Positions 14,729 through 23,151 of a DNA stretch of 51,992 nt are shown piece after piece; the stretch's first letter is position 1; each line of letters opens with the position of its first letter. A program made the position numbers and the translations under genes. Under the pieces are notes generated by a model that saw only the letters and a program-made list of their open reading frames with translations, was not told the origin of the DNA and did no database searches. The DNA comes from Sulfuricurvum sp. (GTDB lineage: Bacteria > Campylobacterota > Campylobacteria > Campylobacterales > Sulfurimonadaceae), in NCBI GenBank assembly GCA_030696775.1, contig JAUYRN010000023.1:1-51992 (forward strand), read 5' to 3'.

Positions 14729-16949
14729 TCGGCAATGGTCGGTTAAACAAATATCCTTGATAGGCCGTGCATCCATTGGCTTCGAGAAATTCTCGTTGAG
14801 CTAGCGTCTCTACACCCTCAGCAATCACATTCATTTCCAGACCTCGCCCCATGGTGATGATGGTTCGGGTGATCATCTCATCGTTTTTTGTTCCAGGGAT
14901 GTTGACTACAAACGATTTATCGATTTTAAGCTGATCAAGCGGAAGTTGTGCCAGATAGGAGAGAGAGGAAAATCCTGTCCCAAAATCATCCATGGAAAAA
15001 GTGATACCAAACTGTTTGAGAGCATTCATTTTTTCGATGGTATCTCTCATGTTTTCAACTACGATACTTTCTGTGATCTCGAGTTTTAAAAGGAGTGGAT
15101 TGATTCCGCTTGCTTTGATAATACGTTCTACTTGTGCTACATAATCCGATTGCCGAAATTCTTTCGCACTGACATTGACGGCTATTTTAAGTGCACTTGT
15201 ATGGGGATGCATTTCCCATTGTTTGAGTTGGGAACAGGCAGTTTCCATGACCCATTTCCCGAGCGTTAAAATTAGTCCCGTCTCTTCGGCAAGGTGGATA
15301 AAATCATCGGGTGCTACGAGACCTCGTTGAGGATGGCTCCACCGTATCAGGGCCTCAAGACTTTTAATGTGCCCTTTTCTATCGACTTGGGGCTGATAAT
15401 AGAGACGGAACTGGTCTTGCGAGATAGCGTCGTTTAGTTCAGACTCTAATGCGGTACGAAGATTGAGTGCCTCTTGCATAGCAGAATCAAAAAAGCGCAG
15501 CGTATTTCGTCCTGCATCTTTGGCTTTATAGAGTGCGAGATCAGCCTGTCTGAGAAGATCATCGATGGTATCCTCTTTGGTGAGCAAGCTAATCCCGATA
15601 CTAATCTTACAATTGTATTCTACGCCATTGAGATTAAAAGGTCTTTCCATCGCCTCACGCAGTTTTTCACCGAGCTGTTGCGACATGGTAGCAGCTTCTG
15701 TCATATCACTGCTTAGATTGTCTAACAGGATAACGAATTCATCGCCTCCTTGACGTCCTACAGTATCAGACTGACGGACACTGGAGCGTAAACGTTGTGC
15801 CACATCCACGAGCAATAAATCGCCCATATTATGACCGCGTGTGTCGTTGAGTGTCTTAAAATGATCCACATCGACAAAAAGGACAGCACCATATGCCCCG
15901 CTTCGATCGGAAGAAGCGATGGCTTGAGTGATCCTGTCTTGCAATAAGCGACGATTGGGCAATCCTGTGAGTGCATCATAGTAGGCGAGACGATGAATGG
16001 CGGCTTCGGACTCTTTGTCTTCGGTGATATCCGAAAAATTACCGACATAATGAGTTGCCCCCAACCCTTCACTTTTTACTGCTGTGATGGTCAGGAGCTC
16101 GGCATAAATCTCTCCATTTTTACGCCTGTTCCATACCTCGCCTTGCCAGCGTCCTTGAGTCTTTAGAGTAGACCACATAAGGTCATAAAACTGTTTATCA
16201 TGGCGTCCTGATTTCACAATGGTAATGGGTTTACCGATCGTGTCTTCAGAGTTAAAGCCTGTGATTCGGCTGAAAGCCTGATTGGTTCGCAGTATAATTC
16301 CCTTAGTATCGGTAATAACGATTCCATTTTGGGATTCGAAGGCAATGGCCGCGATGCTTAAATCGCTTTGCGACTTTTTCCGCTCAGTGATATCGTGAAG
16401 CATCACATTCAAGATTATTTTGTTCTGCTTATTTTTTGATATGGATGAGTTTAATTGTGCCCAAAATTGTGATCCATCGCTCTTCATCATCCGTACCTCA
16501 CACGTTTGTGGCAGATGAGTTGAAAGGAGCTTTTTACGGTTAAAATAGCAGATATCTTGATCATCATGGATGATAAATTTACTGATTAGATGATGGATAA
16601 GAGCACTTTTTGGGGTGCCGAGCAAGATGGTGGCAGTGAGGTTGGCTTGGAGGATTTCACCCTCTTCATTGAGAGTGCAATACCCTACCGGTGCCAGCTC
16701 ATAGAGGTCAAAATAGCGTTCTTTTTCCGCGCTAAGCTCAGCTTTTCTTCCGCGTAATTCCTCATTTTGCATCTCAAGTTCGATTTGATGAATGTGCAAT
16801 TCTTGGAGTTGCTCCTGCATCTTTTCAGGTGAAAGATCTTTGGGTAAAGATGATGTATCCTCAGGCAGCAAGAGTTCAGCTCGTTCACGTAAGATTTGTG
16901 CCTGATCCTCTGCAATTTTGAGATCACTTTTACTTTTTTTAGGTTTCAT
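14688..16949 (-). CDS. PAS-PAS-GGDEF-EAL cyclic-di-GMP signalling protein
   Basis: This 753-residue cytoplasmic protein has no membrane segment. A basic, helical N-terminus with coiled-coil character (residues about 40-80) leads to two PAS domains (about 80-195 and 200-315). A diguanylate cyclase domain follows (about 320-485; LTGLPNRRLLQDRI, RQGGDEFVIL with an intact GGDEF), then an EAL phosphodiesterase domain (about 495-745; LEALIRWSH, MDDFGTGFSSLSYL). Both catalytic signatures look intact, so the net activity cannot be told. Its ATG overlaps the stop of the upstream CheB-CheR gene by 4 nt, so the two are co-transcribed and probably share a signal. The 3' end overlaps the hydD-like gene by 41 nt. 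Confidence 0.93.
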   Translation of the reverse strand: MKPKKSKSDLKIAEDQAQILRERAELLLPEDTSSLPKDLSPEKMQEQLQELHIHQIELEMQNEELRGRKAELSAEKERYFDLYELAPVGYCTLNEEGEILQANLTATILLGTPKSALIHHLISKFIIHDDQDICYFNRKKLLSTHLPQTCEVRMMKSDGSQFWAQLNSSISKNKQNKIILNVMLHDITERKKSQSDLSIAAIAFESQNGIVITDTKGIILRTNQAFSRITGFNSEDTIGKPITIVKSGRHDKQFYDLMWSTLKTQGRWQGEVWNRRKNGEIYAELLTITAVKSEGLGATHYVGNFSDITEDKESEAAIHRLAYYDALTGLPNRRLLQDRITQAIASSDRSGAYGAVLFVDVDHFKTLNDTRGHNMGDLLLVDVAQRLRSSVRQSDTVGRQGGDEFVILLDNLSSDMTEAATMSQQLGEKLREAMERPFNLNGVEYNCKISIGISLLTKEDTIDDLLRQADLALYKAKDAGRNTLRFFDSAMQEALNLRTALESELNDAISQDQFRLYYQPQVDRKGHIKSLEALIRWSHPQRGLVAPDDFIHLAEETGLILTLGKWVMETACSQLKQWEMHPHTSALKIAVNVSAKEFRQSDYVAQVERIIKASGINPLLLKLEITESIVVENMRDTIEKMNALKQFGITFSMDDFGTGFSSLSYLAQLPLDQLKIDKSFVVNIPGTKNDEMITRTIITMGRGLEMNVIAEGVETLAQREFLEANGCTAYQGYLFNRPLPITELEEFLKRDQD

Positions 16950-19558
16950 TTGAAAGCACCGTCAGACGACTCATTTAAGCGTTCTGTTGTCGTGATCGCA
17001 TACATCTTGTTATTATCATCGACCAATGCTGTTGCCGTAATCCAAACTTCTTTGATCGTGCCGTCTTTGCAAAGTCGTTGTGCGAGATAGGGTTTTAAGA
17101 TTTCGTCATGGCTGAGCTGATATATCTTTTCTAGTTCGTTTGCTCGAACTTCTTCAGGAATTCGAGCGCGTACATTCATCATTAGCGCTTCTGCTTCACT
17201 CCATCCGTACATGCGTACGGCACTTCGGTTCCATGCGATGATGTTTCCCTGTAAATCCTGTACTGTGATAGCATCGTACGCATCACGAACAATGGTTGCC
17301 ATGTGACGCAAGGATTCTTGTGCTTTCATGATTTCGGTAATATCGACAAAAGTGATAACTGCACCTTTGACGATATTCTCGAGCGTTCGGTAGGGGATGA
17401 TGTGCATCATGTACCACTGACCTGTCGTTGTGTATACTTTGACCTCTTTTGGAATCAGGGTGTCGAGCACGGTTTGTATATCTGATTGGAGCGTGTGATA
17501 ACCGCTCAGAGTAGATGTTATGTGCCCCACTGGTCGACCGATGTCACTTGGAATGAGGTTGATGAGGAGGCTGGCCGATGGGGTATAGCGTAAAATGCAA
17601 AGATTTTGATCCACAAACAGCGTCGCAATTCCGGTACCTGAGAGAAGATTGTTCATGTCATTGTTGGCTTGGGACAATGCTATTACTTTCGTTTGCAGTT
17701 CAGCGTTGACGGTGGAGAGTTCTTCATTGAGCGACTGCATCTCTTCTTTAGAAGTTTCGAGCTCTTCGTTGGTTGATTGCAACTCTTCATTGGTCGACTG
17801 GAGCTCTTCGTTGACGAGCTGGATCCCATCTGCAGTATTGGTGGGTATTTCGCCAACGTTTAGCGGAAAATTCGCATCACCGTACAAATACAGCATATCC
17901 CCATTAGCACTTACCAGTACGCCCGTAGGATTGTGTTGAGCCAGAGTGTTTTCGGGAATGGGTGATTTTGTTGACACGTGAGTTCCTTTGTATGCAGGGG
18001 GGATGATGGGAATGACATTGTTTATAAATCCGCGTCGTTCGTGTTTGAGGGCTTCACTGCATTCATACAGTTTTGACTTTTCATCCAAACTGGTAAAAAG
18101 ATTATTAAACTCACCAATCCCCTCAGAGGTTCCTAAAAACAGTACACCTTTAGCATTGAGAGCATAATGGAACAAGGGAATGACTTTTTTTTGCAGTACA
18201 GAACCCATATAGATGAGCAGGTTTCGGCAGCTGATCAGATCAAGGTTGGAAAAAGGAGGATCTTTGATCACGTCTTGCTCCGAAAAGATGATCATGTCGC
18301 GAATTTTTTTAGCAATTCGATAGTGTTTTCCATCCGGTTCCAGAGTAAAAAACTTATCAAGCCGTTGGGGAGTGATATTAGCTGCAATGGTGATAGGATA
18401 GAGCCCGGCACGCGCTGTTGCAATCGCTCTAGTATCGATGTCGGTGGCAAATATTTGTACAACATAGGGGGTTTGAAGTTCTTCAATACGCTCTTGCAAG
18501 AGTATGGCTAAGGAATATGGCTCTTCACCGCTGGAGCATCCGCAGGACCAAGCGCGTATGACACTGTTGGCAGGTTTCCCCTCGAAAAGTCTGGGAATGA
18601 CTTTTTCTTCCAATACTTCAAAGGCTTTGGGGTCGCGAAAGAAATTGGTCACTCCAATCAACAAATCGCGGAATAAAGCTTCTACCTCAGTGGGTGAAAT
18701 TTGTAAATATTTGACATATTCTTCTATATTATCAATCTGATGAATCGTCATGCGCCGAGCAATACGGCGATCAATACTGCTGGGTTTGTAGTGTGAAAAA
18801 TCATGTCCTGTCTGATCGCGAAGGAGGAGAAAAATCTTTTGAAGACTATTTTCGTGCTTAGGGAGGATGGCAGACGTTGGAACAGGTACAAGAGACCCCC
18901 ATGTGTGGGCGATGTAGTTCATAAGTACTGGAGCCATCTCTTCCGGTAGCAATTCATAATCGACTAAACCTGTAGAAATGGCACTCGTCGGCATTCCGTC
19001 AAATTGGGCAGAATCAATGTTCTGCACCATCACCATCCCCCCTTCTTTTTTGATTGCTATTATCCCTTGCTTGCCGTCACTGCCAGTGCCTGAGAGGATA
19101 ATAGCGATCGAATGCTCATGCTGATCCACAGCTAAAGAACGAAAAAAGAAATCGATGGGAAGACGCTGACCTCGTGGTTGTGTAGGTTCCAACAGCTGTA
19201 ATGTCCCGTTAATCAGCGCAATATCATGGTTTGGTGGGATAACATAGATGAAATTTGGCTGTACGATCATCCCGTCTTCAGCCTCTAAAACGTGCATTAC
19301 TGTATAGCGTCCGATGATCTCTGAGAGGATACTTTTATGGTCAGGTGAGAGATGTTGAATCAATACAAACGAGCAATCGGGATGGAGACCCATGGGCATA
19401 TTTGAAAAAAAGGATTCAAACGCCGCTAATCCTCCCGCAGATGCGCCGATTCCGATGATAGGGAACGAGGTACTTTTCAGAGGGTGTTTTGTATTTTGTG
19501 ACTGAGCGGTATCGATTTTTTTTGTATTTTTCAAGAATATCTCCTCTTCGAAAGTCAT
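16946..19558 (-). CDS. CheB-CheR-PAS fusion (methylesterase/methyltransferase sensor)
   Basis: The product has 870 residues. A CheB methylesterase domain lies at about 33-220 (IGIGASAGGLAAFES, Ser40 nucleophile; LSGTGSDGKQGI). A CheR methyltransferase domain lies at about 245-505 (DFSHYKPSSIDRRIARRM; SAM site WSCGCSSGEEPYS). A long coiled coil of NEELQSTNEE-type heptads spans about 575-640. Two PAS domains follow (about 640-750 and 755-865). There is no receiver domain. Such fusions usually act as sensory regulators rather than in the core chemotaxis loop. It is followed by the overlapping PAS-GGDEF-EAL gene. Confidence 0.92.
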   Translation of the reverse strand: MTFEEEIFLKNTKKIDTAQSQNTKHPLKSTSFPIIGIGASAGGLAAFESFFSNMPMGLHPDCSFVLIQHLSPDHKSILSEIIGRYTVMHVLEAEDGMIVQPNFIYVIPPNHDIALINGTLQLLEPTQPRGQRLPIDFFFRSLAVDQHEHSIAIILSGTGSDGKQGIIAIKKEGGMVMVQNIDSAQFDGMPTSAISTGLVDYELLPEEMAPVLMNYIAHTWGSLVPVPTSAILPKHENSLQKIFLLLRDQTGHDFSHYKPSSIDRRIARRMTIHQIDNIEEYVKYLQISPTEVEALFRDLLIGVTNFFRDPKAFEVLEEKVIPRLFEGKPANSVIRAWSCGCSSGEEPYSLAILLQERIEELQTPYVVQIFATDIDTRAIATARAGLYPITIAANITPQRLDKFFTLEPDGKHYRIAKKIRDMIIFSEQDVIKDPPFSNLDLISCRNLLIYMGSVLQKKVIPLFHYALNAKGVLFLGTSEGIGEFNNLFTSLDEKSKLYECSEALKHERRGFINNVIPIIPPAYKGTHVSTKSPIPENTLAQHNPTGVLVSANGDMLYLYGDANFPLNVGEIPTNTADGIQLVNEELQSTNEELQSTNEELETSKEEMQSLNEELSTVNAELQTKVIALSQANNDMNNLLSGTGIATLFVDQNLCILRYTPSASLLINLIPSDIGRPVGHITSTLSGYHTLQSDIQTVLDTLIPKEVKVYTTTGQWYMMHIIPYRTLENIVKGAVITFVDITEIMKAQESLRHMATIVRDAYDAITVQDLQGNIIAWNRSAVRMYGWSEAEALMMNVRARIPEEVRANELEKIYQLSHDEILKPYLAQRLCKDGTIKEVWITATALVDDNNKMYAITTTERLNESSDGAFK

Positions 19559-19602
19559 CTCTTGTAAATATAGCCTGATGTTTTTATTATAACATTTATC
19601 GA

Positions 19603-20295
19603 TTAAATATTTTCAATAGAAGGTCGAAAATAAAGTTGTTCAAGAACCTCACTACGCTGCAGCAAGGGTGTGTTGAATTTGAACTCAGCCTCTTTGAGAT
19701 AATAGGGGAAAAATTCAGCGCTTACCCCTTTAAAGGTCATGATAAAGTTTTCAAAATAATACCAAAAACGCTTTATCGCGTTATCGTGTTCGGATATTTT
19801 GATGATTTTACTGCTTCGCATGAATTTCGAAAACTCTTTTGTGTAAACGTCTTCGAGATTGTCCTCTAAAAACTGTTGTTTATAGCCTCCCAAAGAGGGC
19901 ATTAGAATCGTGTAAACGTGTTCACCATACGAAAATGTCAAAAAATTATGGGAGTCGAAAATAGCTTTTTTGTCATGACGTTTTGACTTTTCGAGATAGA
20001 GATATTCTTCGTATTGCGACTCTTGGGTACGATGTAAATGGTATTGTTCTTCACACTGCTGCGCAATGAGTTTACGAAAATTTTGATAATAAGTGAGGGC
20101 AGTAGAATAGCTTGTTTTTGTTAATTTAGACGCACTTAATGCATTCTCATCTGTACAAAACAACTCAATAAGGTGAAGTATTTTGGTGACTTTAGACGGA
20201 CTGTACTTTTTTTTGCACGCCGAGCATTTGACCATTCCATCGTTGAGCGAATAGAGCGTATGGCGACAGTAGATACAAAGATGAGGTTGTTTCAT
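19603..20295 (-). CDS. IS1595/ISXO2-type transposase-derived protein, probably not an active transposase
   Basis: The product is about 230 residues from the ATG at 20293-20295; an upstream in-frame TTG at 20313 is an alternative. The N-terminus is a zinc ribbon (CIYC and CSAC). The C-terminal half recalls the ISXO2-like domain, ending in NAIKRFWYYFENFIMTFKG and YYLKEAEFKFN. The acidic residues expected of the DDE triad are not evident: the last Glu position reads Lys in NAIKRFW. No terminal inverted repeats or target duplication were noticed around the gene. It is best read as a domesticated or decayed transposase, possibly DNA-binding. Confidence 0.6.
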   Translation of the reverse strand: MKQPHLCIYCRHTLYSLNDGMVKCSACKKKYSPSKVTKILHLIELFCTDENALSASKLTKTSYSTALTYYQNFRKLIAQQCEEQYHLHRTQESQYEEYLYLEKSKRHDKKAIFDSHNFLTFSYGEHVYTILMPSLGGYKQQFLEDNLEDVYTKEFSKFMRSSKIIKISEHDNAIKRFWYYFENFIMTFKGVSAEFFPYYLKEAEFKFNTPLLQRSEVLEQLYFRPSIENI

Positions 20296-20338
20296 AAAGT
20301 ATATTGTAGCCAATGGAGATGCAAGGGTGGCGAATACC

Positions 20339-21100
20339 TTAAAAAGTCCAGACTAAACTTGTGATATAGGCTGTATCCACTTTTTTAACCCCTACGGCAG
20401 GATTGCTGTCATAGCCGTATTTTGCTGTCAGACTCAAATTTAATTTGCCATAAATCGGGATGATAAGCTCCGCTGTCTGTGATGAGACATAATCGGACAG
20501 GTCATTGAACTTTGGTTGGAAATAGCCTAGATAATTGAGTTTCGAGGAGTTTGCAAAGCTTTTGGTGTAGGCCAGATAGCTGTTGAGACGACAATTCTCT
20601 TCATTTGGATTGATAGCAGGGTGGGAATAGTTAATCTTTTCGAATAAACCGCCCATGGCGACATACCCTTTGCCCCACTCATCGGAATTAAGAAATCGCC
20701 AACGCAGACCGGTTCCCGCAAGTGAACGGGCATTAATATCTTTAATCTTGTCTTGCTCGGACTGTACAAAGAATTCGCCTATCCAGTTTTTATTCTCATC
20801 TATGGCGTGGATGTAGCGTAAGTGAGCATAACTTTTGTCTTCGTTTTTTGTCCCGCTGGATTTTCCATAATCGTAGGTAAATATTCCCCACGCTAAATAA
20901 TCGATTCCTTGATCGTATTGCAATCGCAGTCCCAGTGAGTATTCATCTTTTTCGGTATTCCCGCTTTTGGAGCTTAGTGCCCCTGAAACATTGCCGCTCA
21001 AGCCGCTATTGGAACCAATATCAACGGGTGCAATACTGACAAGTGCAAACAGAGAGGTAGACGTACATATGAGTAATAAAAATGAAAAAATAAAGCGCAA
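20339..21100 (-). CDS. Outer-membrane beta-barrel protein of unknown function
   Basis: The product has 253 residues. A signal peptide (residues 1-19, ending TSLFA) is followed by alternating aromatic and polar strands typical of an outer-membrane barrel, and the chain ends in VWTF with a C-terminal Phe. The repeated YDYG, YSLGLRLQYDQG and LNLSLTAKYGYD segments recall DUF481-like porins. Function and substrate are unknown. It is the upstream leftward gene in this block and is divergent from the nickel permease gene. The start is the first ATG before the signal peptide. Confidence 0.7.
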   Translation of the reverse strand: MRFIFSFLLLICTSTSLFALVSIAPVDIGSNSGLSGNVSGALSSKSGNTEKDEYSLGLRLQYDQGIDYLAWGIFTYDYGKSSGTKNEDKSYAHLRYIHAIDENKNWIGEFFVQSEQDKIKDINARSLAGTGLRWRFLNSDEWGKGYVAMGGLFEKINYSHPAINPNEENCRLNSYLAYTKSFANSSKLNYLGYFQPKFNDLSDYVSSQTAELIIPIYGKLNLSLTAKYGYDSNPAVGVKKVDTAYITSLVWTF

Positions 21101-21254
21101 TGGATACCTTTGATTAAAATAGTAATCGAATTATAGCGTTTAGAAGGGGATAGGGGGAAAAGATCTATAATACTAGATGTATCAAAAAATAAAATATGAG
21201 TCCTGAAAATAGATAAGAAGATTATTTTTTTAGTTTCTTTTTATTCTATTGTCT

Positions 21255-21260
21255 TATAAT
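21255..21260 (+). promoter_or_regulatory. -10 box of the nickel permease-hyp operon
   Basis: TATAAT lies 39 nt before the permease ATG. It ends 8 nt before the palindromic core at 21269-21282, so transcription should start at about 21267, inside the operator. No clear -35 box is seen; upstream DNA is T-rich. Confidence 0.65.
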
Positions 21261-21266
21261 CGTCCA

Positions 21267-21284
21267 TCTGAATGATTATTCATA
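21267..21284. promoter_or_regulatory. Palindromic operator, site 3 (nickel permease-hyp operon)
   Basis: The core TGAATGATTATTCA (21269-21282) is identical to the core upstream of hydA and differs by one base from the perfect palindrome near tetR. It lies directly downstream of a TATAAT box, where a repressor would block initiation. All downstream genes to 28169 run in the same direction, so this site could control nickel uptake and the whole hypBCDEXA set. Confidence 0.72.
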
Positions 21285-21299
21285 ATAAATGAGGATGCT

Positions 21300-21938
21300 A
21301 TGGAACTGGGTTTAATTGTAATTTTTTGGTACGGTATCTTACACGCGTTCGGTCCCGACCATTTGACCGCTATTGCTGATTTTTCAATCGGTAAAGAGGC
21401 CAAAAAAACATTTTTAATTGTTGGTGCTTTTGCGGTAGGGCATGGAATAATGCTTTTTATGTTTGCAAAAATTCTGCAATATTATACACTGCCTGAAGCG
21501 TTCTTGGCCTATGGTGATGTGATTGCATCGAGTGTGATTCTCTCCATTGGTATCTACCTGCTTTATATGGTTTTTGCCAATAAAATTCATTTAAAAACCC
21601 ATACCCATGAGCATAAAAAACACGTTCATATTTGGTTTGGGAATGAACATCAACATGAATCGTCTACCACTACATCCGCATTTGGGGTAGGTGTGTTGAT
21701 GGGGATTGGCGGTGTACGAGGTATGTTGGTCACGCTTGGCGTGCTCCATGGACAAGCTATCGATTTTAGCATGATACTCGCATTTATAGCGGGAGTCATG
21801 GTGGTGTTCTTTAGTTTCGGTTTGGTTATTTCGTGGATCAATAAAGACATTTTGACCAATATCCAAAATGTGCGACGAGTTTTCGCTACGGTAGGTGTTA
21901 TTTCTGTCCTTGTGGGCGGGAATATGCTTTTGGCGTAA
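21300..21938 (+). CDS. NicO/RcnA-family nickel permease
   Basis: This 212-residue membrane protein has about six helices. The nickel/cobalt transporter signature appears as HAFGPDHLTAIADFSIGK in the first helix and VGHGIMLFMF in the second. A histidine-rich loop (KTHTHEHKKHVHIWFG, then HQHESS) separates helices 3 and 4 and may bind metal. Import of Ni2+ for hydrogenase is inferred from position: the TetR-type operator shared with hydABC precedes it and hypB follows. Related proteins can also be efflux pumps (RcnA), so direction is not proven. Repeat R2 lies between it and hypB. Confidence 0.8.
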   Translation: MELGLIVIFWYGILHAFGPDHLTAIADFSIGKEAKKTFLIVGAFAVGHGIMLFMFAKILQYYTLPEAFLAYGDVIASSVILSIGIYLLYMVFANKIHLKTHTHEHKKHVHIWFGNEHQHESSTTTSAFGVGVLMGIGGVRGMLVTLGVLHGQAIDFSMILAFIAGVMVVFFSFGLVISWINKDILTNIQNVRRVFATVGVISVLVGGNMLLA

Positions 21939-21946
21939 AATAATTA

Positions 21947-22022
21947 TCTGCCTCGCATGAGGCAAGCTTTAGTGCCTTAGCGGCGAGCGTAGCTAAAGGG
22001 ATGTATTCCTTTGGCGTTTAAA
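21947..22022 (+). repeat. Interspersed repeat R2, copy 1
   Basis: An element of about 76 nt begins TCTGCCTC-GCAT-GAGGCAAGC (a hairpin) and ends GGCGTTTAAA. It fills most of the gap between the nickel permease and hypB. Copies lie at 26978-27054 and, inverted and longer, at 37518-37630. Shared wording includes TTTAGTGCC.TAGCGGC.AGCGTAGC with copy 2. Confidence 0.82.
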
Positions 22023-22042
22023 AAATATTAAGGATTTTAACT

Positions 22043-22855
22043 ATGTGTAAAGACTGCGGATGTTCAATTACGGATCACGATCACCACAACCATGACGACC
22101 ACCATCACGATCACGACGGTCATCACCACGATCATGGAGATCATCATTCTCACAGCCATCAGGCGGCGCATGAAACATTGCACCATAATCCACAGCTTAA
22201 CGACAGTAAAACGATTGCAGTAATCAAAAAGATTTTGGACAAAAATGATCAGGAAGCGCACCATAACCGTGAGCATTTTAATGAAAACGGTGTTTTAGCC
22301 ATCAACCTGATGAGTTCACCGGGAAGCGGAAAAACCGCATTGTTAGAAGCAATGGCTGGAATTTCTCCGTTTAAATTTGCTGTAATCGAAGGGGATTTGG
22401 AAACGTCGCGTGATGCGGATCGTCTGATTGCAAAAGGGATCAATGCTGTACAGATTCAAACAGGAAGTGCCTGCCATCTGGATGCGTTTATGGTTCATAA
22501 AGGGCTTCATGATTTACCGATTGCCGATTTGGACGTTTGTTTCATCGAAAATGTAGGTAACCTCGTGTGTCCTGCGAGCTATGACGTGGGATCACATCTC
22601 AATATCGTTTTGGTTTCCATCCCTGAGGGTGAAGACAAAATTGCCAAATATCCGGTGATGTTTCGAGCTGCCGATCTGATCTTGATCACAAAAACCGATT
22701 TACTCCCGTATTTTAAATACGACATGGAACGTGAGAAATCCGAAGCCCGTAAAATCAAACCGAATGTTGATATTTTAGAGGTCAATGTTAACGATGAGGC
22801 TTCCGTTAAAAGAGTGATTGAATGGATTGAATTTAAACGAAAGATGAGAGCTTAA
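22043..22855 (+). CDS. hypB: Hydrogenase nickel-insertion GTPase HypB
   Basis: This 270-residue SIMIBI-class GTPase delivers nickel to the hydrogenase large subunit together with HypA. The N-terminal CKDCGC (residues 2-7) is the high-affinity nickel motif, followed by a His/Asp-rich stretch at about 11-40 likely to store nickel. The P-loop is SPGSGKTALLE at about 92-102; later GTPase motifs include VIEGDLETSRDADR, ENVGNLVCP and TKTDLL. An AAGGA ribosome-binding site lies just after repeat R2. It is followed by hypC with a 2-nt gap. Confidence 0.97.
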   Translation: MCKDCGCSITDHDHHNHDDHHHDHDGHHHDHGDHHSHSHQAAHETLHHNPQLNDSKTIAVIKKILDKNDQEAHHNREHFNENGVLAINLMSSPGSGKTALLEAMAGISPFKFAVIEGDLETSRDADRLIAKGINAVQIQTGSACHLDAFMVHKGLHDLPIADLDVCFIENVGNLVCPASYDVGSHLNIVLVSIPEGEDKIAKYPVMFRAADLILITKTDLLPYFKYDMEREKSEARKIKPNVDILEVNVNDEASVKRVIEWIEFKRKMRA

Positions 22856-22857
22856 TT

Positions 22858-23151
22858 ATGTGTTTATCGATACCTTCAAAAGTGGTCAAAATTGACACAG
22901 AGTTCAATATCGCAACCGTCGATACGATGGGAGTACAGCGAACCGCAAGTTTGGAACTGATGGAGGAGGGCTCAGTTGTGCTTGGCGATTATGTCCTTTT
23001 GCACATCGGTTTTATTATGAACAAAATCGATGAAGAGGATGCTATGGAGTCGTTACGCGTGTATAGGGAGATCCTCGAAGTACTGGATGAAGAAGAACGT
23101 CGGGCCCTTGTTTTAGAAGATGACAATTGTGCCAATCGAGAAGCTCCATGA
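22858..23151 (+). CDS. hypC: Hydrogenase assembly chaperone HypC
   Basis: This 97-residue small chaperone forms a complex with HypD that carries the Fe(CN)2CO unit to the large subunit. The N-terminal MCLSIPSKVV carries Cys2, the residue that binds iron and the large subunit after Met removal. The rest gives the OB-fold (TVDTMGVQRTASLELM, GDYVLLHIGF) and an acidic tail. It overlaps hypD by 4 nt (ATGA). Confidence 0.96.
   Translation: MCLSIPSKVVKIDTEFNIATVDTMGVQRTASLELMEEGSVVLGDYVLLHIGFIMNKIDEEDAMESLRVYREILEVLDEEERRALVLEDDNCANREAP

Noticed and set aside
17649-17939. A rightward frame of 96 codons rich in Ser and Leu.
   Set aside because: It is the antisense shadow of the coiled-coil heptads of the CheB-CheR-PAS gene and has no ribosome-binding site.
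22074-22160. Short tandem repeats rich in CAC, CAT and GAC at the start of hypB, looking like a microsatellite or CRISPR-like array.
   Set aside because: The stretch encodes the His/Asp-rich nickel-binding tail of HypB in frame. No regular spacers exist, and no CRISPR array was seen anywhere in the window.
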